Part shown: positions 8,385 through 15,978 of the stretch, piece by piece
How positions within the stretch are numbered: position 1 is the stretch's first letter
How the letters are laid out: each line of letters opens with the position of its first letter
Assembly: GCF_014646095.1 (NCBI RefSeq)
Contig: NZ_BMMU01000040.1
Location: 1 to 57,050 of the forward strand
DNA: 57,050 bases
Direction of reading: 5' to 3'
From: Streptomyces lacrimifluminis
GTDB taxonomy: Bacteria; Actinomycetota; Actinomycetes; Streptomycetales; Streptomycetaceae
Translations under genes and position numbers: made by a program
Notes under the pieces: generated by a model
The model's database searches: none
What the model was told of the DNA's origin: nothing
What the model saw: only the letters and a program-made list of their open reading frames with translations

Positions 8385-9593
8385 GTGACAGACCTTGGAA
8401 CCCGCCCGCTCCCCGTGCTCCCCGCGCTTCCCACGCTCCGCCGAGCGGCGCCCGCCCTCCTCGGGTACGCGGTCGTCCGGCTCCTGGGTCTGGTCGCGCT
8501 GGCGCTGTGGAGCGCGGCGCGGGACAAGAGCGCGTACACACTCCTCACCGCCCGCTGGGATTCGCTCTGGTACACCCGGGTCGCCGAACTCGGCTACGGC
8601 TATGAGGTGCGCCTCCCCAACGGCGACGTGCACTCGAACCTCGCCTTCTTCCCGCTGCTGCCCTGGCTGGAGCGGCTCCTGGCGGCGGTCACCCCGATGT
8701 CGTACGCCGACGCGGGCTTCGCGGTCGGCGCCGTAGCGTCACTCGCCGCCGCCTGGGGCATCTTCGCGGTCGCGGATCATGTGTACGACCGTCGGGTCGG
8801 CGTCTGTGCCGTGCTGCTGTGGGCGGTGCTGCCGGTCGGGATCGTCCAGTCGATGGCGTACAGCGAGTCACTGTTCACCGCCCTGGCCGCCTGGTCCCTG
8901 TACGCGGTCCTCACCGGCCGCTGGCTGACGGCGGGCACCCTGGCCCTGCTGGCGGGCCTGACCCGCCCGGTGGGACTCGCGGTGGTGGCGGCGGTGTGGG
9001 TGACGGCCATCGCCTCGTTCAGCACCTCGTCCAGTGGCTGGTCCAGTAGCTCGTTCGAACGGGACCGAAGCGCGCCCGACTCGCACGGCGCACCCGCCTG
9101 GCGGCGCGCCCTCGGCATGCTGATCGCGCCGCTCGGCGCCGCCGGCTATGTCCTGTGGGTCGGCCACCACACCGGCAAGGGCCCCCTGGGCTACCTGGAC
9201 GTCCAGGCCGGCTGGCGCAACGGTTTCGACGGCGGTGCCGCGTTCGCCCGCTTCGTCGCCGACAAGTTCACGTCGTTCCCGTCGGCGCTCGCCGGGGTCG
9301 GGCTGATCGTCGGTGTGGGCCTGCTGATCTGGCTGTTCGTCCGTTGCGTACGGCAGCACCAGCCGCTGCCCCTGCTGGTGTACGCGGGCGTCGTCACCGT
9401 GCTCGCCCTGTGCGCGTCGAGCTACTTCGGCTCGAAACCACGTCTGTTGCTGCCCGCGTTCCCTCTTCTGCTGCCGCTCGCCCAGGTCCTGGCCCGGTCG
9501 CGCACCTCCAGGTCGGCGCTGGTGACGGGCGTGGTCGCGGTGGCCTCGGCGATCTACGGGGCGTTCTGGCTGAACGGCTCCGGCCCGCCCTGA
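8385..9593 (+). CDS. Polytopic glycosyltransferase, PIG-V-like mannosyltransferase family (GT-C fold)
   Basis: The 402-residue protein is almost entirely hydrophobic helices with a conserved first loop RWDSLWYTRVAELGY, the W-D-x-x-W-Y motif of bacterial PIG-V-like / GPI mannosyltransferase 2-related enzymes. Other conserved-looking blocks are NLAFFPLLPWLERLL, GIVQSMAYSESLFTALAAWS and GLTRPVGL. These GT-C enzymes use polyprenyl-phosphate sugars on the outer face of the membrane; donor and acceptor here are unknown. The GTG start at 8385 has no ribosome-binding site but has a GATAAT hexamer (8373-8378) ending six bases upstream, which suggests a leaderless transcript starting at the GTG. Confidence 0.75.
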   Translation: MTDLGTRPLPVLPALPTLRRAAPALLGYAVVRLLGLVALALWSAARDKSAYTLLTARWDSLWYTRVAELGYGYEVRLPNGDVHSNLAFFPLLPWLERLLAAVTPMSYADAGFAVGAVASLAAAWGIFAVADHVYDRRVGVCAVLLWAVLPVGIVQSMAYSESLFTALAAWSLYAVLTGRWLTAGTLALLAGLTRPVGLAVVAAVWVTAIASFSTSSSGWSSSSFERDRSAPDSHGAPAWRRALGMLIAPLGAAGYVLWVGHHTGKGPLGYLDVQAGWRNGFDGGAAFARFVADKFTSFPSALAGVGLIVGVGLLIWLFVRCVRQHQPLPLLVYAGVVTVLALCASSYFGSKPRLLLPAFPLLLPLAQVLARSRTSRSALVTGVVAVASAIYGAFWLNGSGPP

Positions 9594-9704
9594 GCGACCT
9601 CTCGGCGAATTCCGAACAACCACTTGGTGAACCAATTCGAAAGAGCCATTTAACAGCACGGCCGCATGATCAATGGAAATCAAGGGAAGACGGCCCGCCG
9701 AATA

Positions 9705-9745
9705 GGGATTCCAGGGAATTAAACATGCCTCCTGAGAGGAATCCC
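9705..9745. repeat. Inverted repeat GGGATTCC/GGAATCCC in the AT-richer gap between two membrane-enzyme genes
   Basis: Eight-base arms at 9705-9712 and 9738-9745 lie in the relatively AT-rich 222-bp gap 9594-9815. It may be a weak transcription end for the glycosyltransferase or a regulatory site for the PAP2 gene. Confidence 0.3.
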
Positions 9746-9815
9746 ACATCACATCGTCATTACAAAGCCGAGGATTGGGCGGAGATCCGCGCTCACTCGC
9801 TGTAACGTCGATTGC

Positions 9816-10865
9816 GTGCGTACTGAAGGAAACCTCGCCCGTCTGGACCGGGTGTTCGCGAGGCTGGACCGTGAACCGGAACGGCCGACCCACATCGATG
9901 TGCCGAAGATGAGCCGGCACAGGATCGCGCTTCTTGTCGCGACCCTGGCCTTCTATCTCGCCACCGTGTGGGCCGTCGTGATCACCTCGTGGCTGGTCCG
10001 GCTCGACTGGCAGGTCATGTTCTTCCGGCCCTACCAGCAGTGGCCGGAGATCCACGCGTTCCTCGACTACTACGTGGTGCTCGGTCAGCGCGGCCCCACC
10101 GCCGTGATGATCTCGGCCTGGCTGGGCTGGCGTGCCTGGCGTCAGCACACCCTGCGCCCGCTGCTCGTGTTCGGTGCCGCGCTGCTGCTGCTCAACGTCA
10201 CGGTCGGTGCCGCCAAGATCGGCATGGGCCGCCTCGGACCGCACTACGCGACCACCATCGGCTCGAACGAGATGGGAATGGGCGGGGATATATTTCCCAG
10301 CGGTCACACCGCGAACGCCGTGGTGACCTGGGGCATCCTGGCCTATCTGGCCTCGACTCCGTGGACCAGGCGCTGGCTGTCCGCGGGTTCGGCGCTGATG
10401 TCGCTCGGCGTCGGCCTCACCACGGTCTATCTGGGGACGCACTGGCTGAGCGATGTCATCCTCGGCTGGGTCGCGGGTCTGCTGGTCCTGCTGGCGCTGC
10501 CGTGGTGCGAGCCGCTGATCACTCGCGCCGAGACCTGGATCCTGGACCTGCGCGACCGCGTCCGCGCCCGTGGCCCCGGCACCGCGCCCGTCCCGGCCCG
10601 GGTCGGCTCGCCGGCGTTGCTCAAGCCGCACGCGACCGCCGAGGAAGAGGTAACGGTCCGCGAGAACACCACCCCGGCGGCCCGTTCGTCCCGGGCGCCC
10701 GCGCACGCTCCGCACCACCCCGTACATCTGGCCCCGGGCTCGCACGCGAGCCGTGCGGAGCGCAGCCCGGTCACCCCGGCCGGCAGCCGCCGCCCGCCGC
10801 ACGCGGACCGCGCCCCGCACGCCGCCGGCAACCCTTCGGCCCACCCCCTGCCCGGCAGCGGCTGA
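9816..10865 (+). CDS. PAP2-family membrane phosphatase
   Basis: The 349-residue protein has about six membrane segments in residues 35-235, then a disordered Pro/Ala/His-rich cytosolic or periplasmic tail (about 240-349). The phosphatase motifs are KIGMGRLGP (134-142), PSGHT (161-165, His164) and YLGTHWLSD (205-213, His209, Asp213). The arginine that normally precedes the last motif by six residues (SRxxxxxH) is Thr203 here. Likely substrates are lipid phosphates such as undecaprenyl pyrophosphate or phosphatidic acid; diacylglycerol or cell-wall lipid recycling is plausible but unproven. The GTG at 9816 has no clear ribosome site; TAACGT about seven bases upstream could give a leaderless message. 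Confidence 0.82.
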   Translation: MRTEGNLARLDRVFARLDREPERPTHIDVPKMSRHRIALLVATLAFYLATVWAVVITSWLVRLDWQVMFFRPYQQWPEIHAFLDYYVVLGQRGPTAVMISAWLGWRAWRQHTLRPLLVFGAALLLLNVTVGAAKIGMGRLGPHYATTIGSNEMGMGGDIFPSGHTANAVVTWGILAYLASTPWTRRWLSAGSALMSLGVGLTTVYLGTHWLSDVILGWVAGLLVLLALPWCEPLITRAETWILDLRDRVRARGPGTAPVPARVGSPALLKPHATAEEEVTVRENTTPAARSSRAPAHAPHHPVHLAPGSHASRAERSPVTPAGSRRPPHADRAPHAAGNPSAHPLPGSG

Positions 10866-10890
10866 GCCTCCGGCGGCGCACCGGCCGGCC

Positions 10891-11103
10891 TCAGCCCTTC
10901 CAGCAGCGCGTCACCCTGCCGCCGCCGACCTCGAAGTTGAGCCGCCCCGACCGGTACTCCATGGTGATGATCGCCCCGGGCGGCAGCGACCGCACCGCGG
11001 ACCAGCCGCGCTCCCGGGCGCGCCGCTCGGCCTCCGCCGCGTCGAGGCCGACATAGGTGTCCGGGCTGTCCTGGGGTTCTTCGGGCCTGGGAATCGATGA
11101 CAT
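10891..11103 (-). CDS. I78-family peptidase inhibitor-like small protein
   Basis: The 70-residue protein carries YVGLDAAEAERRARERGW, then VRSLPPGAIITMEYRSGRLN and ends GGGRVTRCWKG. This matches the I78 inhibitor / potato inhibitor I-like pattern (early alpha helix, inhibitory loop RSLPPG, RLN-F strand, final strand with Cys). There is no signal peptide, so it is probably intracellular, as are many actinobacterial members. ATG at 11103. It is transcribed against the PAP2 gene and the stops are 25 bp apart. Confidence 0.75.
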   Translation of the reverse strand: MSSIPRPEEPQDSPDTYVGLDAAEAERRARERGWSAVRSLPPGAIITMEYRSGRLNFEVGGGRVTRCWKG

Positions 11104-11500
11104 GCCCGCCACGGTAGGCGCCCACCGGCGGCCGGGGAAGCCCGGGCCCCCGGCACCACGCGTCACTCGGCCGGCCGCGGTCACGCTTCTGTCACAAGAT
11201 CACGCCATTCGCTTCGCGCGACAATCATCACGCGCACGACATACACATGGCTGGTCACCCATACTTCCGACAGCCATTCGAACGTAATTCGCCTACTCTC
11301 CGTGCGCCCCCATAAACCCCGTTCGTGATCGCCGGAAGAGCAACTCGGGGACGGTGAATTTCACCGGCGCCCCCACCCCGGCGCCTTACGCGCCCCATAC
11401 ACGCGCCATACGTGCTGATGCCACGCGTCTCGGTCGCCGCCTCGACGACAGAACGTATAAAACACCCATGACTTCCCCACATAATCTCCGCATCACATCT
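11104..11500. other. Intergenic region without a supported gene
   Basis: The stretch is less GC-rich in the middle and contains a 15-bp palindrome CGGTGAA-T-TTCACCG (11352-11366) and an AT-rich patch GTATAAAACA near 11455. Short frames here lack family resemblance or good start signals. It probably holds the promoter of the I78 gene and the 3' end of the WYL transcript. Confidence 0.4.
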
Positions 11501-12499
11501 TCACGGCATCCCCTCCGAACTGCTCCGCGTACGCGGCGACCGCTCCACCGCGCGAGACAACCGGTCCCGGGAGGCTTTGATCACGTCGACGAGTTCCGCG
11601 GGCTCCAGCACCTCGAACTCGAAGCCCATCAGCATGACGTGGACGACCATCACGTCGAGGCTCGCGGCCCCGGTGCGCAGCAGACAGGCCTGCTCGCCGT
11701 CCGGCTCCAGCGTCCCGGCGGAGGGCGAGATCCGCTCGGCGGCCTCCGCGAGGGGCACCAGCAGCCGCACGACGGCGTGCGCGGCGTACGCGCGCGTGGA
11801 GACACCTCGGGAGACATAGGCGGCGAGATCGTCGGCAGGGGGCGTACGCGGGGCGAAGCGCGGTCCGTGCGGCGGCTTCGGCGTGATGCGGTCCACGCGG
11901 AACGTACGCCAGTCGGCGCGGTCGACGTCCCAGGCGACCAGGTACCAGCGCCGCTCGGTGCACACCAGGCGGTGCGGTTCGACGGTACGGCGGGACACGG
12001 ATCCCTCGTGTCCCCGGTACTCGAAGCGCAGCCGCTCCGTGTCCCGGCAGAGGTGGGCGAGTTCGGTGAGGACGGCCGGGTCGACGGCGGAGGGCTGCGG
12101 CCCGCGCAGCATCGGCACGGTGAAGGCGTTCAGAGCCCCGACCCGGCGGCGAAGCCGGTCGGGCAGCACCTGTTCGAGCTTGGCCAGGGCCCGTACGGAG
12201 GTCTCGCCGATGCCCTCAATGCCCTGCCCGGCGGCGGTCCGCAGCCCGACGGCCACGGCGACCGCCTCGTCGTCGTCCAGCAGCAGCGGCGGCAGCTCGG
12301 CACCGGCGCCGAGCCGGTAGCCGCCACCGGTGCCCGGACTCGCGTCCACGGGATAGCCCAGTTCGCGCAACCGGTCCACGTCCCGGCGGACGGTACGCGG
12401 GGTCACACCGAGGCGGCCGGCCAGGTCGGCGCCGGACCATTCGCGGTGTGCCTGGAGCAGCGAGAGCAGACGCAGTAGGCGTGCCGAGGTCTCCAACAT
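11501..12499 (-). CDS. WYL-domain transcriptional regulator (YafY/DeoR-like)
   Basis: The 332-residue protein begins with a helix-turn-helix domain (about 1-60: LLRLLSLLQAHREWSGADLA, LGVTPRTVRRDVDRLRELGY). A WYL domain follows (about 140-215) with LCRDTERLRFEYRGHEG, HRLVCTERRWYLVAWDVDR and WRTFRVDRI. The C-terminal extension is the WCX region. WYL proteins sense nucleotides or nucleic acid and often control DNA-damage or defence genes; here no obvious target is adjacent. The start is the ATG at 12499. Confidence 0.9.
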   Translation of the reverse strand: MLETSARLLRLLSLLQAHREWSGADLAGRLGVTPRTVRRDVDRLRELGYPVDASPGTGGGYRLGAGAELPPLLLDDDEAVAVAVGLRTAAGQGIEGIGETSVRALAKLEQVLPDRLRRRVGALNAFTVPMLRGPQPSAVDPAVLTELAHLCRDTERLRFEYRGHEGSVSRRTVEPHRLVCTERRWYLVAWDVDRADWRTFRVDRITPKPPHGPRFAPRTPPADDLAAYVSRGVSTRAYAAHAVVRLLVPLAEAAERISPSAGTLEPDGEQACLLRTGAASLDVMVVHVMLMGFEFEVLEPAELVDVIKASRDRLSRAVERSPRTRSSSEGMP

Positions 12500-12539
12500 G
12501 GGAGCGAGTCTGCCAGCGGTCGCGGACAGCCGCTGTCCT

Positions 12540-13206
12540 CAAGGGGCGAGGCCGGTAGGCGATCCGCGGTACGCCGAAGCGGTCGGCGTCCCCGTCCCCA
12601 TGCGAGAACCAGCCCTGGCCGACCTTCCACCGGGCCACCGGGCCACCGACAGACACGTCCGGCACGTCCGGGAGGCTCGCCGAGCCCCTCGAAACGCACC
12701 GGAATCAGCAGACCGCCCGCTGGGTATCCGTCGCCGCGGTTCATGAAGTCGTCGACACGCGCGCGTGACGCCCGTCCGGTTTCCGCACAGGCCCGGGCGG
12801 CCTCCGTGAACCACCTGGCCGCCACCCTCCCCTCCAGCTGCCACTACGAACGCGAACCGAGCTCCTCGATGGCCTCCCGGAACTCCCGTACGGCCGCCTG
12901 TTCCGTGCCCTCGTAGTCGAAGACGAGGCCGGCGCCCTGTTCCCTCAGATCGGCCGCCTCCGCGCGGAAGTTGGGCAGCGCGAAGTCGACCTGTTCGGTG
13001 ACCACGTGGTAGCCCTCGGCCTTCAGTCCCCGGACGACCAGCCGGGCGTACGCGGCCGAGGCCGCCGGGCTGTACGAGACGCCGGCGGCCGTCCGGGCGC
13101 CGTGCTCCCCCGCGAGGTACCGGTAACCGGCTGCCGCGGCACTGCCGGCAGGACGGCCGTCGTAGGACGCCGGTGCTCCCCCCGGTCCGAGGACCGGGGG
13201 GAGCAC
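12540..13206 (-). pseudogene. ABC transporter substrate-binding protein (type 1 periplasmic fold) remnant with nonsense codon, frameshift and 8-bp duplication
   Basis: The frame from 13206 reads GYRYLAGEHGARTAAGVSYS and VVTEQVDFALPNFRAEAADL, typical of the second lobe of branched-chain-type binding proteins. It meets an in-frame TAG at 12846-12844 and then continues in the same frame with EGRVAARWFTEAARACAETG and VDDFMNRGDGYPAGGLLIPV, the usual C-terminal region (FMNR...GLL-P). A frameshift near 12660-12690 leads to CLSVARW. A tandem 8-bp duplication (CCACCGGG units at 12627-12648) shifts the frame again into GQGWFSHGDGDADRFGVPRI. Signal peptide and first lobe are missing. No transporter partners are present. 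Confidence 0.7.
12627..12648. repeat. 8-bp tandem repeat CCACCGGG, 2.75 copies
   Basis: Removing one unit restores the family motif CLSVARWKVGQGW in the decayed binding-protein gene, so this is probably a recent slippage duplication. Confidence 0.75.
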
Positions 13207-13207
13207 C
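13172..13207 (-). terminator. Strong hairpin terminator after the Rpf-LysM gene
   Basis: Perfect 17-bp arms GGTGCTCCCCCCGGTCC (13172-13188) and its complement (13191-13207), 24 bases after the Rpf stop codon. It cuts into the remnant binding-protein frame, consistent with that frame being dead. Confidence 0.9.
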
Positions 13208-13230
13208 GTGCCCGGATCAGGGGGAGCGGC

Positions 13231-13935
13231 TCAGAAGTCGAGCCTCTGTCCGGGCACGATCAGGTCGGGACTGTCGCCGATGACAGCCTTGTTGGCGGCG
13301 TAGACGTGCTGCCAGGTGGTCGTGTACCGGGCGGCGATGCCGCTCAGGGTGTCGCCCGCGCGGACGGTGTAGTCACCGCGGGACGAGCTGCGACCGACGT
13401 GGGCCGGTGAACGCTCCGGTGCCTTCGACGGGGTCTCGGACGCGGCGGACCCGCCGGAACCGGTCGCCTTTCCGGCCGACCGCTCGGTGGACGGCTCGGC
13501 CGACTTCTTCGTCGACCTGGTGGTGGCCGAACCGGAGCCCGGGTCGGAGCCCGATGTGGCGGGAGCGCTCCCGGAGGCACCGGCGCGCGCCGAACAGGTC
13601 GGCCACGCGCCCCAGCCCTGGGCGCCCTGGACCTTGGTGGCGACGGCGATCTGCTGGGACCTGCTGGCCCCGTCGGCGGTGGCCGCGTAGGCCGTGCCGC
13701 CGTAGGCGCGCCAGGTGCTCGCGGAGAACTGGAGTCCTCCGTAGTAGCCGTTGCCGGTGTTGATGTGCCAGTTTCCGCCGCTCTCGCACTGGGCGATGCG
13801 GTCCCACACCCCGCTGTCCGCCGCCGCGGCGTTGCCGGTCGCGGCCAGTAGACCGAGCGGAGCGAGCAGTGCAGCTCCGGCGAGGACCGCCGTCTTGCGC
13901 GTCTTGCGGGTGTAACTATCGGCACATTCGGACAT
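13231..13935 (-). CDS. Resuscitation-promoting-factor-like transglycosylase with LysM domain
   Basis: The 234-residue secreted protein has a signal peptide (about 1-39, ending GNAAAA-D), an Rpf domain (41-116) with WDRIAQCESGGNWHINTGNG and YYGGLQFSASTWRAYGG, a Ser/Thr/Ala-rich linker (117-186) and a C-terminal LysM domain (187-234: YTVRAGDTLSGIAARY, LIVPGQRLDF). Glu51 is the expected catalytic acid. Rpf enzymes cut peptidoglycan glycan strands and promote spore germination or regrowth; LysM binds N-acetylglucosamine. The ATG at 13935 follows GAGAGGGA. It has a long upstream leader (see 13936-14130) and a strong terminator. Confidence 0.92.
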   Translation of the reverse strand: MSECADSYTRKTRKTAVLAGAALLAPLGLLAATGNAAAADSGVWDRIAQCESGGNWHINTGNGYYGGLQFSASTWRAYGGTAYAATADGASRSQQIAVATKVQGAQGWGAWPTCSARAGASGSAPATSGSDPGSGSATTRSTKKSAEPSTERSAGKATGSGGSAASETPSKAPERSPAHVGRSSSRGDYTVRAGDTLSGIAARYTTTWQHVYAANKAVIGDSPDLIVPGQRLDF

Positions 13936-14474
13936 GTAGATCCCTCTCCACAGACCCGGACTCCCCCTGACCGGAACACGCCGACCCCGTACTGACGCGG
14001 CCGGCACACTCCGCCCCGTCCGCCGTCGATGGTGCTGCGCGATGTCTGGTTCTGCGCTGCCGGCGGACCTACCCGAGCGGTGCTAGGTGCACACGGCGGA
14101 GGAATCTATGGACCCTGACGACCCGTTATCAACCAACTCCCCGTTGCCCCAGGCCAGTTCATGGTTACCGCAGGTATCGGCGAATTCCGGCCACCCACTT
14201 CATCCCGTCATTTCCTGATTTGCCGACCACCTACTCGGGCAAACTGTGAGTCAGTTCACCGAACCAACATCTGTGACCTGCCCGTTACTTGACATGGTGT
14301 GTCCAATTCCGTACTCAGTGTGACCGAGCGTGCGGGATGGTTCGATTACGTTCGCCGTGCAGCGTGACCCCTGACACAGATCGCCGTTGTCCTCTTCATG
14401 AGCCCGGACTGTCCGGGCTCACCGGCCGGGGGCGACCCGGTCTCGCCACGCACCGCATCCCGAGGGAGCCACCC
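13936..14474. other. Divergent regulatory region between the Rpf-LysM gene and an unknown conserved gene
   Basis: No gene is seen. The part nearest the Rpf gene (13936-14100) looks like a structured minus-strand RNA leader. The middle (about 14110-14300) is less GC-rich and probably carries both promoters. Confidence 0.5.
14002..14100 (-). ncRNA. Candidate structured 5' leader of the Rpf-LysM mRNA
   Basis: On the minus strand GGTCCGCCG and CGGCGGAC form a long stem enclosing a loop with GCGCAGAACC and GCGCAGCACC. Just upstream is CACCGCTCGGGTAGG. GGGTAGG and GAACC recall c-di-AMP (ydaO) riboswitches, which control some rpf genes, but I do not see the hallmark GACAGCUAAC. I therefore call it only a candidate cis-regulatory RNA. 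Confidence 0.35.
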
Positions 14475-15248
14475 GTGCCGCGCATGCTCGATGTCAGCGA
14501 CGAGGTCCGCGCCGAGATCGGCGACGAAGAAGCCGACCGCCTGCTCGCCGGCGACAACGCCCCAGGCAGTTACGACTGCACGTCCTGCCGCACGCCGGGC
14601 GACTCCGCCCAGGAGCGCACCAGCACCGTCCTCTTCATCGGGGACGAGACCGCCGTCCTCGCCTTCGCCCACGCGGGCTGCCTGCCGTCGCAGGTAGTCC
14701 AGGTCACCGAGGAGCAGCTCCAGGGCGCGGTCCGCTCCATCAACGCCGACGAGGAGGCCCCGATGGCCGCACCCGAGCAGGCCGTACTGGGCGTCACCAG
14801 CGGACTGGTCCTGATCGAGGGCGAGTTGCACCCCGCCCTCGTCGTCGAGCCGACCGCTCCGATCGTCCGCCCCGGCGCGACCGGCGCCGGCGACGACTTC
14901 CTGCCGCTCCTCATCGAGCAGGGCTTCATGCCGCTGACCGAGCTGACGGAGGTACCGCCCGTGCTGCACGGCTGGTCGGTGCTGCTCGCGGCGGGCCAGC
15001 TGCACGCCGTACTCCAGCCCGGCCCGAACGGCGGCTCCGCGGTGGCCTGGTGGCAGGCGCACCAGCCGCTCCAGGTCACCGAGAGCTGGCGCGCCGCCGC
15101 CAACAAGCACCAGCAGGTGCTGATGTTCGCGGCTCCGGTCGGCTCCATCGGCCGCCAGCCCCGCGAGGACCTGCTGCGGGACGCGCTGGACAAGGCGGCG
15201 GGCATCGGCAAGCTGGTCGCCAGCGCGTTGCCTCTGGCGGGTACCTGA
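14475..15248 (+). CDS. Conserved actinobacterial protein of unknown function with CxxC motif
   Basis: The 257-residue soluble protein starts at the GTG at 14475, seven bases after GGGAG. Near the N-terminus it has YDCTSCRTPGD, a CxxC that could bind metal or be redox active, then STVLFIGDETAVLAFAHAGC. The C-terminal half is rich in hydrophobic strands (PVLHGWSVLLAAGQLHAV, QQVLMFAAPVGSIGRQP). I recognise the type as a Streptomyces conserved hypothetical but not a named family. There is no signal peptide or membrane segment. It may form an operon with the next gene at 15427, although a repeat element lies between. Confidence 0.75.
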   Translation: MPRMLDVSDEVRAEIGDEEADRLLAGDNAPGSYDCTSCRTPGDSAQERTSTVLFIGDETAVLAFAHAGCLPSQVVQVTEEQLQGAVRSINADEEAPMAAPEQAVLGVTSGLVLIEGELHPALVVEPTAPIVRPGATGAGDDFLPLLIEQGFMPLTELTEVPPVLHGWSVLLAAGQLHAVLQPGPNGGSAVAWWQAHQPLQVTESWRAAANKHQQVLMFAAPVGSIGRQPREDLLRDALDKAAGIGKLVASALPLAGT

Positions 15249-15261
15249 GCGCCATAGGCCG

Positions 15262-15376
15262 CGGGCACTCCGGTGAGTTGGCGGCTGCCGGTCGAGTATG
15301 GCTGGTCGCGCCCACGCGGCGGAGCCGCAAATGTCACAGCCCCGCGCCCCTTGCAAGGCGCTTCGCGGCCTTGCAA
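15262..15376 (-). repeat. Streptomyces intergenic repeat (GGGGCGCGGGGCTGTGACA type)
   Basis: Read on the minus strand this gives GGGGCGCGGGGCTGTGACAT, then GCGGCTCCGCCGCGTGGGCG and CGACCAGCCA, a repeat unit I recognise from between genes in many streptomycetes. An inverted pair TTGCAAGGC/GCCTTGCAA flanks one end. Related units lie at 39647-39715 and 46118-46160. Confidence 0.65.
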
Positions 15377-15426
15377 TGTCCGGGCATTGACCGCATCCGT
15401 TGGGCGGTGGGGTCGTTTGGAGGTAC

Positions 15427-15897
15427 GTGCACACCTATGACGTCCCCCGCCGCCAGTCCTATCAGCCGATCCCGTCCGCGCGGTCGACCCAGGACTACTC
15501 CAGCGGCCCATCGGCCACGCCGATCTACGACGCGCTCTACTCCGAGTACGGCAAGTCCTTCCGCTCCCTGCCGGGCGACCGCAGCGGCGAGGACGAGCTG
15601 GACTTCTCGGCCTTCGGGGCCGGCCCGAACGGCCTCCCCCCGTACGGCGGCTCGTACGGCTCGGGCACGGGCTCGTACAGCGCCTACAGCGCGGGTGCGT
15701 TCAGCGCGCGCAACGGCGGCCAGGGCAGCCAGGGCGGCGGGCAGCAGTCCGTGTGGCAGCGGGTCGGCCAACTCGACACGCAGCAGGGGCAGGCGGGGCC
15801 CCCGACCGCCGTATGGCCGACGGGCGGACGGCAGCACTACACCGGGATGACCCACATCCCGGCGGCGCTGCCACCGGGCCCCCGACGGGGTGCGTGA
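15427..15897 (+). CDS. Streptomyces-conserved hypothetical protein, Gly/Ser/Gln-rich
   Basis: The 156-residue product begins VHTYDVPRRQSYQPIPSARS, with a central conserved stretch TPIYDALYSEYGKSFRSLPG and DELDFSAFGAG. A long low-complexity Gly/Ser/Tyr/Gln region (about 75-115) follows, then GRQHYTGMTHIPAALPPGPR. It is mostly disordered, with no signal peptide. The GTG at 15427 comes three bases after GGAGG, a short spacing. Function unknown; a perfect bidirectional terminator follows it. Confidence 0.7.
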   Translation: MHTYDVPRRQSYQPIPSARSTQDYSSGPSATPIYDALYSEYGKSFRSLPGDRSGEDELDFSAFGAGPNGLPPYGGSYGSGTGSYSAYSAGAFSARNGGQGSQGGGQQSVWQRVGQLDTQQGQAGPPTAVWPTGGRQHYTGMTHIPAALPPGPRRGA

Positions 15898-15909
15898 CCC
15901 CCACCTGCA

Positions 15910-15952
15910 CATGGCTGAGGGCGGCTCCCATCCGGAGCCGCCCTCAGCCATG
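15910..15952. terminator. Bidirectional terminator, perfect 19-bp stem
   Basis: Arms CATGGCTGAGGGCGGCTCC (15910-15928) and its complement (15934-15952) with a 5-nt loop. It sits between the convergent hypothetical gene and der and serves both. Confidence 0.93.
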
Positions 15953-15978
15953 TACGAGACGTACGACTGCTACTTCCT

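Noticed and set aside
14002..14100. Firm call of a c-di-AMP riboswitch
   Set aside because: Only GGGTAGG and GAACC resemble it; the conserved GACAGCUAAC core was not found, so it stays a candidate leader.
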